NCBI GenBank assembly: GCA_017408985.1
Contig: JAFQTO010000070.1
Span: 81,934-145,933 of the forward strand
DNA length: 64,000 nucleotides
Source of the DNA: Clostridia bacterium
GTDB lineage: Bacteria > Bacillota > Clostridia > Oscillospirales > Butyricicoccaceae
Direction of reading: 5' to 3'
The position numbers were made by a program, and so were the translations under genes. The notes under the pieces are model-generated. The model saw only the letters and a program-made list of their open reading frames with translations. It made no database searches and was not told the origin of the DNA. This document shows, piece by piece, positions 1 through 8,647 of the stretch; positions within the stretch are counted from its first letter, which is position 1, and each line of letters opens with the position of its first letter.

Positions 1-1323
1 CTCAAGGGAGGATACCTGCATCATATTATCTCCCGAGCGCAGAAGAAGCACCACAACGGCGACGGCAAGCACCGCGCCTGCGGCTGCGGCAAGAGGGATG
101 GGGACTTTTTTGCCGCGGGGCAAGTCACGTCGCTTTGAGGGTGCGTAAAGCGCGCACAGCAGCCACAGCACGGCAAAAGCGATGGGGGCAAACTGAGACA
201 GCTTGACGCCCGAGAAGATGTCAAAGCCAAGCATATAGCTTCGGCTCGTAAGCAGCGCGCCTACGTACATTCCGCCCGCTATGCCCAGAGACAGCAGACA
301 GCAGAGCAGGGATGCAAAGCTGCAGGGCAGGTTTCGGCTCCCTCCTGCGGCGACCTTGCGGGCATAGGCTGCCAGCACCAGCGCGGCAGAGCAACCGAAA
401 AGGAGCGATGCGCCGAGCGCCCAGACTTTTTGGGTAAGGGCGGGTGCGGCTATCGTTCCCACAGCCGATACAGCGGCGGCGGCAAACAGCAGGATATTGC
501 GCCAGCGGCGGGCGGCAGGCACTATATGCTCAAGCGCCAACACGGCGCAGGCAGGCAGGAGCAGAGAGCAGAGCCAGAACAGCAGGGGGCTGAACGATGG
601 TGCATCAAGCAACGAAAGCTCGTCGCCCAGAGTGATGCCGCGCTCACCGAGGCGCTCTCTCAGCCCCGATATGATATCGGCGTAGGCGGAGACGTCGGTG
701 ACGATATTTTTGCTCTCGTCAACCAGAGGGGTGAATATCACAAGCCGCAGACCCCGCTCAAACACGCCGCCGTAGAGGATGTTCTCGTTTTTGGTGGCGG
801 GCTCATTGTACTCATAGTGCCAGCTGTAGGCGTTGTACATATACATAGCCTTGATCATAGGGACATCGGCATTGTCGGGGTCAAATGAGTCGGGCATAAT
901 AACTCCGGTGCGGAAGGGGTTCTCAATGACCGCAACGGGGGTATCCTCACTGTAGAAGGCATCAAAGGCGGTAACCGCGTCAACGCCAAGCTTGGGGGTG
1001 AGGAAGCTGTCCCCTGCTTTGGGGCTGTCTCCCGCCCTGCCTATCTTGTAGCCAATACCTCTTGCATAGTCGGCGCACAAATGCTCGTTATCATCTGTGA
1101 CTATCAGGTATCTGATACCCGCGGTGTAGAGCTTGTTAAGCCAATCTTCGGCACTCTCCCCGCTCTGCTGTGACAGCGTAAGTACGGAATCGAAGCTTAT
1201 TGCGCAGGCGGCGCTGTCGTTTTTTTGCTCAGCATTTATGCGCAGAGCAAGAAGGAGCAGTGATGCCAGAATGCCGACGATCAAAAATATGTATATGGGC
1301 AGGTTTTTTGCAGACTTGGGCAT
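1..1323 (-). CDS. DUF5693-like multi-pass membrane protein, 3' end outside the window
   Basis: The frame is open from an ATG at 1323 (ribosome site GGAGGAG just upstream) to the window edge, 441 codons with no stop. It opens with MPKSAKNLPIYIFLIV, one N-terminal membrane segment, then an extracytoplasmic domain of about 220 residues with phrases such as YLIVTDDN, GVFERGLRLVIFTPLVD and RERLGERGITLGDEL. The second half is a run of Leu/Ala-rich membrane segments. This layout matches my memory of DUF5693 proteins of Firmicutes, whose function is unknown; some sit beside cell-surface polysaccharide genes, but nothing in the window tests that. The C-terminus and the downstream gene cannot be seen. 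The family call is moderate; the gene itself is near certain. Confidence 0.75.
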   Translation of the reverse strand, partial: MPKSAKNLPIYIFLIVGILASLLLLALRINAEQKNDSAACAISFDSVLTLSQQSGESAEDWLNKLYTAGIRYLIVTDDNEHLCADYARGIGYKIGRAGDSPKAGDSFLTPKLGVDAVTAFDAFYSEDTPVAVIENPFRTGVIMPDSFDPDNADVPMIKAMYMYNAYSWHYEYNEPATKNENILYGGVFERGLRLVIFTPLVDESKNIVTDVSAYADIISGLRERLGERGITLGDELSLLDAPSFSPLLFWLCSLLLPACAVLALEHIVPAARRWRNILLFAAAAVSAVGTIAAPALTQKVWALGASLLFGCSAALVLAAYARKVAAGGSRNLPCSFASLLCCLLSLGIAGGMYVGALLTSRSYMLGFDIFSGVKLSQFAPIAFAVLWLLCALYAPSKRRDLPRGKKVPIPLAAAAGAVLAVAVVVLLLRSGDNMMQVSSLE

Positions 1324-1355
1324 TATGTCTCCTCCTTTTTTCGGTATATTTTAAT

Positions 1356-1384
1356 ATTATACTACAGATGCGGATATTCTTCAA
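1356..1384 (-). promoter_or_regulatory. Sigma-A-type promoter for the DUF5693 gene
   Basis: On the minus strand TTGAAG (1379-1384) and TATAAT (1356-1361) are separated by 17 bases, about 35 bases before the start codon at 1323. Confidence 0.6.
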
Positions 1385-1407
1385 GCACAAACAGGTCAGG
1401 GTTTGTG

Positions 1408-1436
1408 TTGCATCCTGCGCCTATGGGGTGTATACT
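1408..1436 (+). promoter_or_regulatory. Sigma-A-type promoter for the metallo-hydrolase gene
   Basis: TTGCAT (1408-1413), 17 bases, TATACT (1431-1436), ahead of the ATG at 1472. A second TATACT-like hexamer lies a few bases further on. The promoter is divergent from the one for the DUF5693 gene. Confidence 0.55.
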
Positions 1437-1471
1437 GATATGTATACTATAATAACGCACGGGAGGCATAT

Positions 1472-2335
1472 ATGGCAAAAAGAACTTTCAGATCCTACGA
1501 AGACAGCTTCGGCGGGCATCAGCAGAGGAGCATGGATTTTTATAACCATCCCGAAAAATACGTTATAAAGCCCTTTAGGATATTCGGAAATCTCTACTAC
1601 GTGGGCGACAAAAAGGTCTGCTCCCACCTCATCGACACGGGTGACGGGCTTATACTCATCGACACGGGGTATCAGCACTCACAGCACCTGCTGATAGAGT
1701 CTATATACGCTCTGGGGTTTGACCCCAGGAATATCAGAATAATCATCCACTCCCACGGGCATTTTGACCATTTCGGTGCGGGAGATTTTATGCGTGCAGT
1801 ATACGGCAGCAAAATATATATGAGCCGTGCCGACACCGAAAGTCTGCAAAAATACCCGCAGCGCGCGCTGATGGACATCTGCCCCTGCCCTCTCGCCGTT
1901 ATCTGTATGCCCGACGAGGTCATAGACGACGGCGATGTTATAACTTTGGGCAACACCAGCATCCGCTGTGTGCTGACCCCCGGGCATACGGTGGGCACGA
2001 TGAGCTTTTTCTTTGACGTGACCGACGGACAGACTACCCTGCGCGCGGCAAGCTTCGGCGGAGTGGGACTGCTGACTATGCACAAGCCCTATTGCCGTCG
2101 CGACCATCTGCCCGAAAATATGTCGGAAGTTATGCTGCACTCTATCCAAAAGGTCAAAAACGAAAAGGTGGATATAGTGCTGGGCAACCACCCTGCCCAG
2201 AACAACACTCTCGGTAAACGTCAGCAGATGATAGAAAAATCCCAAACCAATCCGTTTATTGATCCTGACGAGTGGCGCAGCTTCCTTAAAGAGCTTGACG
2301 ATCAGGTCAGAGATTTTATTGAGCAGGGTTATTGA
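1472..2335 (+). CDS. MBL-fold metallo-hydrolase
   Basis: A 287-residue protein with the zinc motif HSHGHFDH at about residues 91-98, preceded by the typical strands NLYYVGDKKVCSHLIDT and GLILIDTGY and followed by LTPGHTVG (third metal ligand region) and LGNHP near the C-terminus. This is a complete metallo-beta-lactamase fold hydrolase. The spacing of ligands and the H-x-H-x-D-H form recall subclass B3-like enzymes, but there is no signal peptide, so a cytoplasmic hydrolase of unknown substrate is more likely than a secreted beta-lactamase. Ribosome site GGGAGG precedes the ATG by 6 bases. It is monocistronic, ending in a bidirectional terminator shared with the convergent MATE gene. Confidence 0.85.
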   Translation: MAKRTFRSYEDSFGGHQQRSMDFYNHPEKYVIKPFRIFGNLYYVGDKKVCSHLIDTGDGLILIDTGYQHSQHLLIESIYALGFDPRNIRIIIHSHGHFDHFGAGDFMRAVYGSKIYMSRADTESLQKYPQRALMDICPCPLAVICMPDEVIDDGDVITLGNTSIRCVLTPGHTVGTMSFFFDVTDGQTTLRAASFGGVGLLTMHKPYCRRDHLPENMSEVMLHSIQKVKNEKVDIVLGNHPAQNNTLGKRQQMIEKSQTNPFIDPDEWRSFLKELDDQVRDFIEQGY

Positions 2336-2337
2336 TA

Positions 2338-2372
2338 AAAATATCCGTCAGTACGAAGCTGACGGATATTTT
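2338..2372. terminator. Bidirectional intrinsic terminator
   Basis: Perfect 14-bp arms (AAAATATCCGTCAG and its complement) around a 7-base loop, with T-rich tails on both strands. It sits between the convergent metallo-hydrolase and MATE genes. Confidence 0.85.
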
Positions 2373-2377
2373 GGTTT

Positions 2378-3730
2378 TTATACTTTCTTTTCTGTGTTGG
2401 GAGTCTTGAAGATAAAATGGAGTATAAAAGGCACACATATCAGAGAGCTGATAACGTCGGCAACCGGCTGGGCGGAGAGGATGCCTTTGAGCCCGAAGGC
2501 GTTTGACAGCACTATCAGGGTGGGTATCATAGCAAGTCCCGAGCGGAGCATGGACAGGAAGGATGCTTTGCCCGCCTGACGTATGCTCTGATAGAGCATA
2601 TTGGCGCAGACCGATACGGGCATTACCATAGAGCCTATGGATGCGGCGCGGAGGCCGAAGGTGCCTATGCGGATGACCTCCTCGCTCTTCTGGAACACGG
2701 ACACGATCTGACCGGGGAAGAAGAAGCCGAACATAGCCATACATCCCATAAAGGCTATGCCGATGGCCATAGTACCGAGCATGGCTTTTTTGACGCGGGT
2801 GTATTCTTTGGCCTGATGATTGAAGGATGCCACCGGCTGAAAGCCCTGACCGATGCCCAATCCCACACAGAGCACCAGCGAGGAGTAGCGGTTGATAACG
2901 CTGATGGCGGCAATAGCCGCATCTCCGAAGGGACGGGCCAAATTATTGAGCAGGCCGTTGGAGACCGAGGTCAGACCCTGCCTGAGCATAGAGGGCAGAC
3001 CCACCTTGCAGATATCGAAATAGTCGCGCGCTCTGCGGCTGACGGCTTTGAGAGAGAGGGTGCTCTGGGCGCCTTTAAGGTAGACGGTCACAAGAATGGT
3101 AAAGCTGATAAGCTGTGACACGGCAGTTGCCAGACCTGCGCCGAAAACGCCCATTTCGAGCTTGCGGATAAGCAGCCAGTCACCGAAAATATTGATGATT
3201 CCTCCCGACACAAGGCCGATCATGGCAGAGGATGCTTTGCCCTCGTAGCGCAGGATATTGTTGAGGATAAAGGAGCAGACGACAAAGGGGCAGGACAGAC
3301 AGACCCACATACCGTAGTCAAGAGCATAAGGCAGAATAGTGTCGGTGCTTCCAAGCAGGATGGCAAAAGGTCTCAAAAATACAAGACCCAGCACGCACAG
3401 AAGCAATCCCACCCCTGCGCCGCTGAAAAATGCGGTGGATGCATACTTGGTGGCCTGCCTGACGTCCTTGTCGGCCAAAGCTTTGGCAACGTATGCGCCC
3501 GAACCGTGACCCAGCATAAAGGAAAACGCCTGAATAATGCACTGGAGGGTAAACAGTACGCCGACGGCTCCCTGCTGACTCTCTCCCAGCGTGCCGACAA
3601 AGTAGGTATCCACCAGATTATATACGTTGGTAATCAGCATCGATATAGTTGTGGGGATGCCCAGCATTATGACCAGCTTCATGACCGGGGTTTGGGTCAT
3701 TTTTATGTAGTGGGCTTCGGTTCTGTCCAT
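2378..3730 (-). CDS. MATE family efflux transporter
   Basis: About 450 residues with twelve hydrophobic segments in two halves. The N-terminal half has MKLVIMLGIPTTISMLITNVYNLVDTYFVG, the usual first helices of MATE/NorM-type exporters, followed by LGHGSGAYVAKALA. The family exports cationic drugs or metabolites by Na+ or H+ antiport in the inner membrane; no substrate can be read here. I chose the ATG at 3730 (MDRTEAHY) over a GTG nine bases upstream because the AGAAG ribosome site spaces better. It is followed by the shared terminator. A second MATE gene lies at 5183 on the opposite strand, with limited similarity (shared GLGIGQGFQP/GLAQGSQP loop), so they are not a recent duplication. Confidence 0.9.
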   Translation of the reverse strand: MDRTEAHYIKMTQTPVMKLVIMLGIPTTISMLITNVYNLVDTYFVGTLGESQQGAVGVLFTLQCIIQAFSFMLGHGSGAYVAKALADKDVRQATKYASTAFFSGAGVGLLLCVLGLVFLRPFAILLGSTDTILPYALDYGMWVCLSCPFVVCSFILNNILRYEGKASSAMIGLVSGGIINIFGDWLLIRKLEMGVFGAGLATAVSQLISFTILVTVYLKGAQSTLSLKAVSRRARDYFDICKVGLPSMLRQGLTSVSNGLLNNLARPFGDAAIAAISVINRYSSLVLCVGLGIGQGFQPVASFNHQAKEYTRVKKAMLGTMAIGIAFMGCMAMFGFFFPGQIVSVFQKSEEVIRIGTFGLRAASIGSMVMPVSVCANMLYQSIRQAGKASFLSMLRSGLAMIPTLIVLSNAFGLKGILSAQPVADVISSLICVPFILHFIFKTPNTEKKV

Positions 3731-3778
3731 TATTTTCACTTCTTTTTCGGTTTTTTCTTTATTTTAGCACACAAAAAC

Positions 3779-3808
3779 AAAGAGTACAAGCGGTGGCTTG
3801 TACTCTTT
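3779..3808 (-). terminator. Intrinsic terminator of the SPFH-RHH operon
   Basis: Perfect 12-bp arms (AAAGAGTACAAG) with a 6-base loop; on the minus strand the stem is followed by TTTGTTTTTG. It lies just past the RHH gene and upstream of the MATE start. Confidence 0.85.
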
Positions 3809-3815
3809 GCGCTTT

Positions 3816-4019
3816 TTACTGTATCTCCAGCTCAATAGGCTTGTCTATCTCGCTGCCTACGTAGGCACCGTTCTTTTTGCGCTGTTTGACGCACTCGGTC
3901 AGCAGGTATTCTATCTGCCCGTTGACCGAGCGGAAGTCATCCTCCGCCCACGCGGCAATGGCGGCGTACAGCTTGGGCGACAGACGCAGAGGGATCTGCT
4001 TCTTCTGACTGTCGTTCAT
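3816..4019 (-). CDS. Small ribbon-helix-helix (Arc-type) DNA-binding protein
   Basis: A 67-residue protein with the pattern [38 protein letters not shown]: a short beta strand, helix, turn with S-x-N-G-Q, second helix, as in Arc-type ribbon-helix-helix repressors, which bind palindromic operators as dimers. It begins 4 bases after the SPFH stop codon, so the two are co-transcribed. A 9-bp perfect palindrome overlapping the operon promoter (5071-5093) is the obvious candidate target, making autoregulation likely; this is inference from position only. I know of similar small proteins beside SPFH genes in Clostridia. Confidence 0.8.
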   Translation of the reverse strand: MNDSQKKQIPLRLSPKLYAAIAAWAEDDFRSVNGQIEYLLTECVKQRKKNGAYVGSEIDKPIELEIQ

Positions 4020-4023
4020 AGGC

Positions 4024-5049
4024 TCAATAGAGGCTGCCAGAGTTGACTACAGGCTGTGCGTCGCGGTTTCCGCAGAGCACAACAAGCAGGTTGGAGACCA
4101 TGGCGGCCTTGCGCTCCTCGTCAAGCTGAACGGTGCCGTTCTCGCTGAGGCGTGCAAGCGCCATCTCTACCATACCCACGGCGCCGTCGACGATCATCTT
4201 GCGGGCGTCGATTATTGCCGATGCCTGCTGACGCTGAAGCATAACGGCGGCTATCTCGGGTGCGTACGCCAGATAGGTGATGCGAGCTTCCAGTATCTCG
4301 ATGCCGGCATCAAGTACACGGCTCTGTATCTCGTCGCGGATACGCTCTGCCACAACCTCGCTGGAGCCGCGGAGGCTGCCCTCGTCTGCCACACCGTCAC
4401 CGGTGGTGTCCACGTTGGGGGCTACGTCGTAGGGGTAGATACGGACAACATTACGCAGAGCGCTGTCGCACTGCAGGGACAAAAACTCCTTGTAGTTGTC
4501 CACGTTGAACACGGCTTTTGCGGTGTCGGTGACACGCCACATTACGGCAATACCGATCTCAACGGGGTTGCCCAGGCAGTCGTTTATTTTCTGTCGGCTG
4601 TTGTTGAGGGTCATTATCTTGAGGGATATTTTGTTGCCCATAGGGTCGATATTCACCGATGCACCTGCTGCCGAAGCCGCCACCGAAACAAGCGAAGCCG
4701 TCTTGACGTCACCGCTCTGGCTCAGCTTGGTCTTGGCTGCGGGGTTGAAGCTACCCGAGAAGGGATTGACCCAGAAAAATCCGTCGCCTTTGAGGGTGCC
4801 GACGTACTTGCCGAAGAGGGTGATGACCAGAGCTTCCTGAGGTTTGAGCACACGCAGACCCAGCAGAGGTATCCAGCCGATCAGCAAAAGTAAAAGAGCG
4901 GGTATAAACAAGGCAAGACCCACGGTTTTACCGCCGTCCAGCATAATTCCGCCGAACACCACACCTGCTATCGCCGCAAGCAAAACCGCCAGATCGGCAA
5001 TCAGGACTATCATACCGTTGTTCTTGTTCTGTAAAACTTTTTCTGTCAT
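4024..5049 (-). CDS. SPFH (stomatin/prohibitin-like) membrane protein
   Basis: A 341-residue protein with two N-terminal membrane segments (about residues 13-34 and 40-62), then an SPFH/Band 7 domain: [78 protein letters not shown]. Family members oligomerise on the cytoplasmic membrane face and organise membrane microdomains. The C-terminus is truncated relative to flotillins: it ends soon after the domain, without a long coiled coil. Ribosome site CGGAGG. First gene of a two-gene operon with the RHH protein; divergent from a MATE exporter whose promoter region it shares. Confidence 0.9.
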   Translation of the reverse strand: MTEKVLQNKNNGMIVLIADLAVLLAAIAGVVFGGIMLDGGKTVGLALFIPALLLLLIGWIPLLGLRVLKPQEALVITLFGKYVGTLKGDGFFWVNPFSGSFNPAAKTKLSQSGDVKTASLVSVAASAAGASVNIDPMGNKISLKIMTLNNSRQKINDCLGNPVEIGIAVMWRVTDTAKAVFNVDNYKEFLSLQCDSALRNVVRIYPYDVAPNVDTTGDGVADEGSLRGSSEVVAERIRDEIQSRVLDAGIEILEARITYLAYAPEIAAVMLQRQQASAIIDARKMIVDGAVGMVEMALARLSENGTVQLDEERKAAMVSNLLVVLCGNRDAQPVVNSGSLY

Positions 5050-5070
5050 ATTCTTGTCCTCCGATTTCTT

Positions 5071-5111
5071 TGTGATATCAAAAAGATATCACACCCAACA
5101 TTTTTTGTCAA
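5071..5111 (-). promoter_or_regulatory. Promoter and palindromic operator of the SPFH-RHH operon
   Basis: On the minus strand TTGACA (5106-5111), 17 bases, TATCTT (5083-5088). A perfect palindrome, TGTGATATC-AAAAA-GATATCACA (5071-5093), covers the -10 hexamer, which is where a repressor would block polymerase. Confidence 0.7.
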
Positions 5112-5118
5112 TAGCTTC

Positions 5119-5147
5119 TTGATATATTTTGGCGTTTACTATACAAT
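5119..5147 (+). promoter_or_regulatory. Sigma-A-type promoter for the second MATE gene
   Basis: TTGATA (5119-5124), 17 bases, TACAAT (5142-5147). It starts only 8 bases from the divergent SPFH -35 hexamer, so the two promoters may interfere. Confidence 0.6.
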
Positions 5148-5182
5148 AGCATTGTTTGAATGATCGGGAGTGAATCGTAAAC

Positions 5183-6565
5183 ATGGCAAAAGACAACAAA
5201 TATCTGGGTACTGCGCCCGTAGGGCCTCTGCTGTTTAAGCTGGCTGTCCCCACCATCGCGGCTCAGATAATCAATATGCTTTATAACGTAGTCGACCGCA
5301 TATATATCGGTCATATGGACGAGGTAGGCGATCTTGCCCTGACGGGCGTGGGTGTATGCCTGCCCATAATACTCATCGTGTCGGCATTCTCCGCACTCGT
5401 CAGCTCGGGCGGCGCGCCGCGGGCGTCCATATATATGGGTCAGGGCGACAACAGCGGCGCGGAAAAAACTCTGGGCACCTGTTTTTTGATGCAGCTGATC
5501 ATATCGGCGGTGCTGACGGCTGTGCTGCTTGTGTGGAGCGAGCCTCTGCTGCTTGCATTCGGCGCCAGCGGAAACACCATCGGCTACTCCACCGATTATA
5601 TGAGCGTCTATGCCATCGGCACGGTATTCGTGCAGCTGACGCTGGGCCTCAACGGATTCATCACCGCGCAGGGATTTGCCAAGACCGGTATGCTCACCGT
5701 CACCATCGGAGCGGTGTGCAACATCCTGCTTGACCCGCTGTTTATATACGCCTTTGATATGGGCGTGCGGGGTGCGGCGCTGGCAACCGTCATCTCTCAG
5801 GCGGTGTCCTGCATATGGGTGCTGAGCTTTTTGCTGGGCAAGAAGACCCTGCTCAGGCTCAGGCGGCAGAATATGCGGCTGAGCAGGCAATACCTGCTCC
5901 CGTGCATTGCGCTGGGACTTGCGCCCTTTGTGATGCAGGGAAGCGAAAGTGTGATCTCGGTGTGCTTCAATGCTTCCCTGCTGCGCTACGGCGGCGACGT
6001 GGCCGTGGGCGCCATGACCATACTGACCAGCGTGATGCAGTTTGCCCTGATGCCTCTGCAGGGACTGGCTCAGGGCTCCCAGCCCATCATCAGCTACAAC
6101 TACGGCGCGGGCAACACAAGCAGGGTAAAAAAGACCTTTTTCATCCTGCTGGGTGTGTCGCTGTGCTACTCCACCCTGCTGTGGGGATGCGTGATGCTGT
6201 TTCCCCGTGCATTTGCGGGGATGTTTGCATCCAATGCCGCGCTGGCTGATTTTGCCGCCTCGGCACTGCGGATATACTGTGCCGTGCTGCTGATATTCGG
6301 CGTGCAGATCGCCTGCCAGATGACGTTCGTATCTCTGGGCAAGGCGCTGTGCTCGGTGACCGTAGCGGTAATGCGGAAATTCGTGCTGCTTCTGCCACTC
6401 ATATACATAATGCCCGCTCTGTTCGGTGCTGACAAAACACGGGCGGTATACGCAGCCGAGCCCGTTGCCGACCTGCTTGCGGTAAGTTTTACGGCGGTAC
6501 TGTTTGCCGTGCAGTTTAAGAAGATATTGAAAACGATGCAAAGGAGCAATAACGATGAACAATAA
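5183..6565 (+). CDS. MATE family efflux transporter
   Basis: A 460-residue twelve-helix protein. GPLLFKLAVPTIAAQIINMLYNVVDRIYIGHM is the standard MATE opening, repeated in the second half as LGLAPFVMQGSESVISVCFN; MPLQGLAQGSQPIISYNYG is the conserved helix 7/8 region. It is of the clostridial MATE type near MepA/DinF-like exporters. Substrate unknown. The 3' end overlaps the DUF6125 start by 11 bases, and the ceramidase-like gene follows, so these three are probably one transcript. Confidence 0.9.
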   Translation: MAKDNKYLGTAPVGPLLFKLAVPTIAAQIINMLYNVVDRIYIGHMDEVGDLALTGVGVCLPIILIVSAFSALVSSGGAPRASIYMGQGDNSGAEKTLGTCFLMQLIISAVLTAVLLVWSEPLLLAFGASGNTIGYSTDYMSVYAIGTVFVQLTLGLNGFITAQGFAKTGMLTVTIGAVCNILLDPLFIYAFDMGVRGAALATVISQAVSCIWVLSFLLGKKTLLRLRRQNMRLSRQYLLPCIALGLAPFVMQGSESVISVCFNASLLRYGGDVAVGAMTILTSVMQFALMPLQGLAQGSQPIISYNYGAGNTSRVKKTFFILLGVSLCYSTLLWGCVMLFPRAFAGMFASNAALADFAASALRIYCAVLLIFGVQIACQMTFVSLGKALCSVTVAVMRKFVLLLPLIYIMPALFGADKTRAVYAAEPVADLLAVSFTAVLFAVQFKKILKTMQRSNNDEQ

Positions 6566-7076
6566 TTACGAAACTCTGTCCCAATATTCCAAAGACGAGC
6601 TTATTGAGCTTATTGCCATGTATTCCAAAAACTGGCTGGCACACGACGGGGTATGGTTTCAGGCTATAGAGCAAAAAGCCGGTATGGACGAGGCTATGTA
6701 CTACGATATCGAGGCGTGGCGGAGGTTTACAGTTATCGAGGCAAAGAAGATCAAGGCGTTTTTGGGGCTTTCGGAAAAGCCCGGTCTTGAAGGACTCAAA
6801 AAAGCGCTGCGTCTTCGTCTGTACGCAAATATCAACAAGGACAAAATAGAGATAGAGGGCAACAAGCTGATATACACTACCGTTGAGTGCCGTGTACAGC
6901 ACGCAAGAGAGCAGAAAGGTATGCCCTATCATCCCTGCAAGTCGGTGGGTATAGTCGAGTATTCGGGATTCGGCAAGACTATAGACGAGCGCATCAGCTG
7001 CCGCTGTCTCAGCTGTTATCCCGACGTTACCGATGACAGCTGCTGCTGCAAGTGGGAGTTCACACTTACTGAATAA
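6555..7076 (+). CDS. DUF6125-like cytoplasmic protein with Cys-rich C-terminus
   Basis: A 173-residue soluble protein with LSQYSKDELIELIAMYSKNWLAHDGVWF near the start, then EAWRRFTVIEAKKIKAFL, features I associate with DUF6125 of clostridia. The C-terminal third carries seven cysteines (CRVQHAREQKGMPYHPC, CRCLSCYPD, CCCKW), suggesting a metal or redox site; related L-2-amino-thiazoline-4-carboxylate hydrolase-like folds use such cysteines, but this is inference. Translation starts inside the MATE gene behind AAGGAG. Function unknown. Confidence 0.75.
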   Translation: MNNNYETLSQYSKDELIELIAMYSKNWLAHDGVWFQAIEQKAGMDEAMYYDIEAWRRFTVIEAKKIKAFLGLSEKPGLEGLKKALRLRLYANINKDKIEIEGNKLIYTTVECRVQHAREQKGMPYHPCKSVGIVEYSGFGKTIDERISCRCLSCYPDVTDDSCCCKWEFTLTE

Positions 7077-7100
7077 TACGTATAAACGGGAGGCGGAATT

Positions 7101-8573
7101 ATGTCGTGTATCAGATTCGGTTGGGCGGAAACGGATATCACACCCAAGCAGAAGATATCCCTTGCCGGTGAGTTTTTTGAGAGGGTGACCGACGAGGCGG
7201 AGACCCCGATTACCGCCACCGCTCTTGCAATAGAGTGCGGCGGTGAGCAGGCGGTAATATGCTCGCTGGACGTGGTCAGCATCGGTGCAAATCTGGTGGA
7301 TATGGTCAAGAGCAAAGTTCGTGCAGAGGGGCTCGACCCCGAAAAGATCATCATCTGCGCGCCCCATATACACAACTCGTATACCTATAAGCGGGACTCG
7401 GGTATGGGCAAGCCTACCTCCAAGCTCATATTTGAGCATATGCCCGAGGGGTGCCGCTACGTCAGTCAGGCGCCCTCCGAGGAGGCACTTGACCCTGAGC
7501 TGGCGCTGGAGTATCTGGTCAGCAAAGCCGCAGAGGTCATAGACAAGGCGTGGAGCAAGCTCAGTTACGGCTGTTTTGCCTACGGATTCGGCAGGGCGGC
7601 AATAGGTATGAACCGCCGTGTCTGCTACTCGGACGGCACGGCAAAGATGTGGGGCGACGCGGACACCCCCACCTTTACGGGGCTCGAGTACGGCGACGAC
7701 AACGGCGTGGAGATGCTGTTTATCTATGACAGCGCACGCAGGCTGACGGGCATAGTCTGCAACGTTGCCTGCCCTGCGCAGGTGATGGAACAGCGCACCA
7801 TAATATCCTCCGACTACTGGGGCAAGCTGAAAATTCTCCTCCGCGAAAAGTACGGCGGGGATATTATGCTTCTGCCCCTCTGCTCTGCGGCGGGCGATCT
7901 GTGTCCACGCGATCTCGTACGCTGGGTAGAGCCCGAGACACCTATAAAAGACCCCAACGTCATACGCGTCAGTCCCAAGTACCGCCGTGCCGACCCCTCC
8001 ATGTTTGACGTCAAGGGCACCTGGAAGATAGGCAGGCGGCTTCTTAGCGAGATAGATATGGCGCTGGAGGAAGTTGCGGAGTATCACACCGAAGTGCCAT
8101 TTGAGCATCGGAGCCGTGAGCTGAGACTGCCCCTGCGAAGGGTCACCGACAGCGAGTATCACAGTGCGCTTAAATCTATCGGGGAGTTCTTCAAGGGCAA
8201 GACGGTGGTAAATTATGCCGACTCTGCCGCCCTGCATATCTATATGGGTATAGTCAGACGGTATGAGGTACAGCGCGAGCGTGACACGGTGGCTATGAAC
8301 GTCCACTATATGCGGCTTGGCGATATGGCGTTCTGCACCAATCCTTTTGAGCTGTTCGTCAATTACGGGCACAAGATAAGAGCCCGTTCTGCGGCGGCAC
8401 AGACTATGATAATCCAGCTGTGCAACGGCTCACTGGGCTATCTGCCCACCGAGGAAGCCGAAAAACACAGCCACTACTCCGCCTACGTTGCCAGCGGACA
8501 TATAGGTCACGCAGGCGGTGAGCTATTGGTGCGTGAAGCGCTGACAAACATCCGTGAAATGTTTGATAAATAA
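7101..8573 (+). CDS. Neutral/alkaline ceramidase-like hydrolase with Cys at the nucleophile position
   Basis: A 490-residue protein starting FGWAETDITP, the signature opening of the neutral ceramidase N-terminal domain (ceramidases hydrolyse ceramide to sphingosine and fatty acid using Zn2+ and a serine nucleophile). A zinc-site HIH occurs at about residues 88-90. The nucleophile motif, GDVSPN in known enzymes, reads GDLCPR at about 265-270, so Cys replaces Ser. True ceramidases are 650-760 residues with a C-terminal Ig-like domain; this one has only the catalytic part and no signal peptide. A paralogue at 58682 keeps Ser. The real substrate is unlikely to be settled by homology. Ribosome site GGGAGG; follows MATE and DUF6125 genes. 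Confidence 0.75.
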   Translation: MSCIRFGWAETDITPKQKISLAGEFFERVTDEAETPITATALAIECGGEQAVICSLDVVSIGANLVDMVKSKVRAEGLDPEKIIICAPHIHNSYTYKRDSGMGKPTSKLIFEHMPEGCRYVSQAPSEEALDPELALEYLVSKAAEVIDKAWSKLSYGCFAYGFGRAAIGMNRRVCYSDGTAKMWGDADTPTFTGLEYGDDNGVEMLFIYDSARRLTGIVCNVACPAQVMEQRTIISSDYWGKLKILLREKYGGDIMLLPLCSAAGDLCPRDLVRWVEPETPIKDPNVIRVSPKYRRADPSMFDVKGTWKIGRRLLSEIDMALEEVAEYHTEVPFEHRSRELRLPLRRVTDSEYHSALKSIGEFFKGKTVVNYADSAALHIYMGIVRRYEVQRERDTVAMNVHYMRLGDMAFCTNPFELFVNYGHKIRARSAAAQTMIIQLCNGSLGYLPTEEAEKHSHYSAYVASGHIGHAGGELLVREALTNIREMFDK

Positions 8574-8603
8574 GATGATGTAAAGTTATTTTCTTTACAC
8601 CTG

Positions 8604-8639
8604 AAAAGCTCTGTTTCAAGCCTGAAACAGAGCTTTTTT
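8604..8639. terminator. Intrinsic terminator
   Basis: Perfect 15-bp arms (AAAAGCTCTGTTTCA) around AGCC, then TTTTTT on the plus strand; also A-rich upstream, so it can serve the convergent S1-domain gene. Confidence 0.85.
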
Positions 8640-8647
8640 AACGTTTT

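Noticed and set aside
1472..2335. Secreted class B beta-lactamase
   Set aside because: The zinc motif fits the fold only; no signal peptide, and most such proteins have other substrates.
5108..6562. 484-codon open frame antisense to the second MATE gene
   Set aside because: It mirrors the MATE codon pattern, is rich in His/Gln/Arg and has no family motifs; the plus-strand protein is unmistakable.
6516..8372. 618-codon antisense frame over the DUF6125 and ceramidase-like genes
   Set aside because: No coherent domains, no ribosome site, and it crosses two real genes on the other strand.
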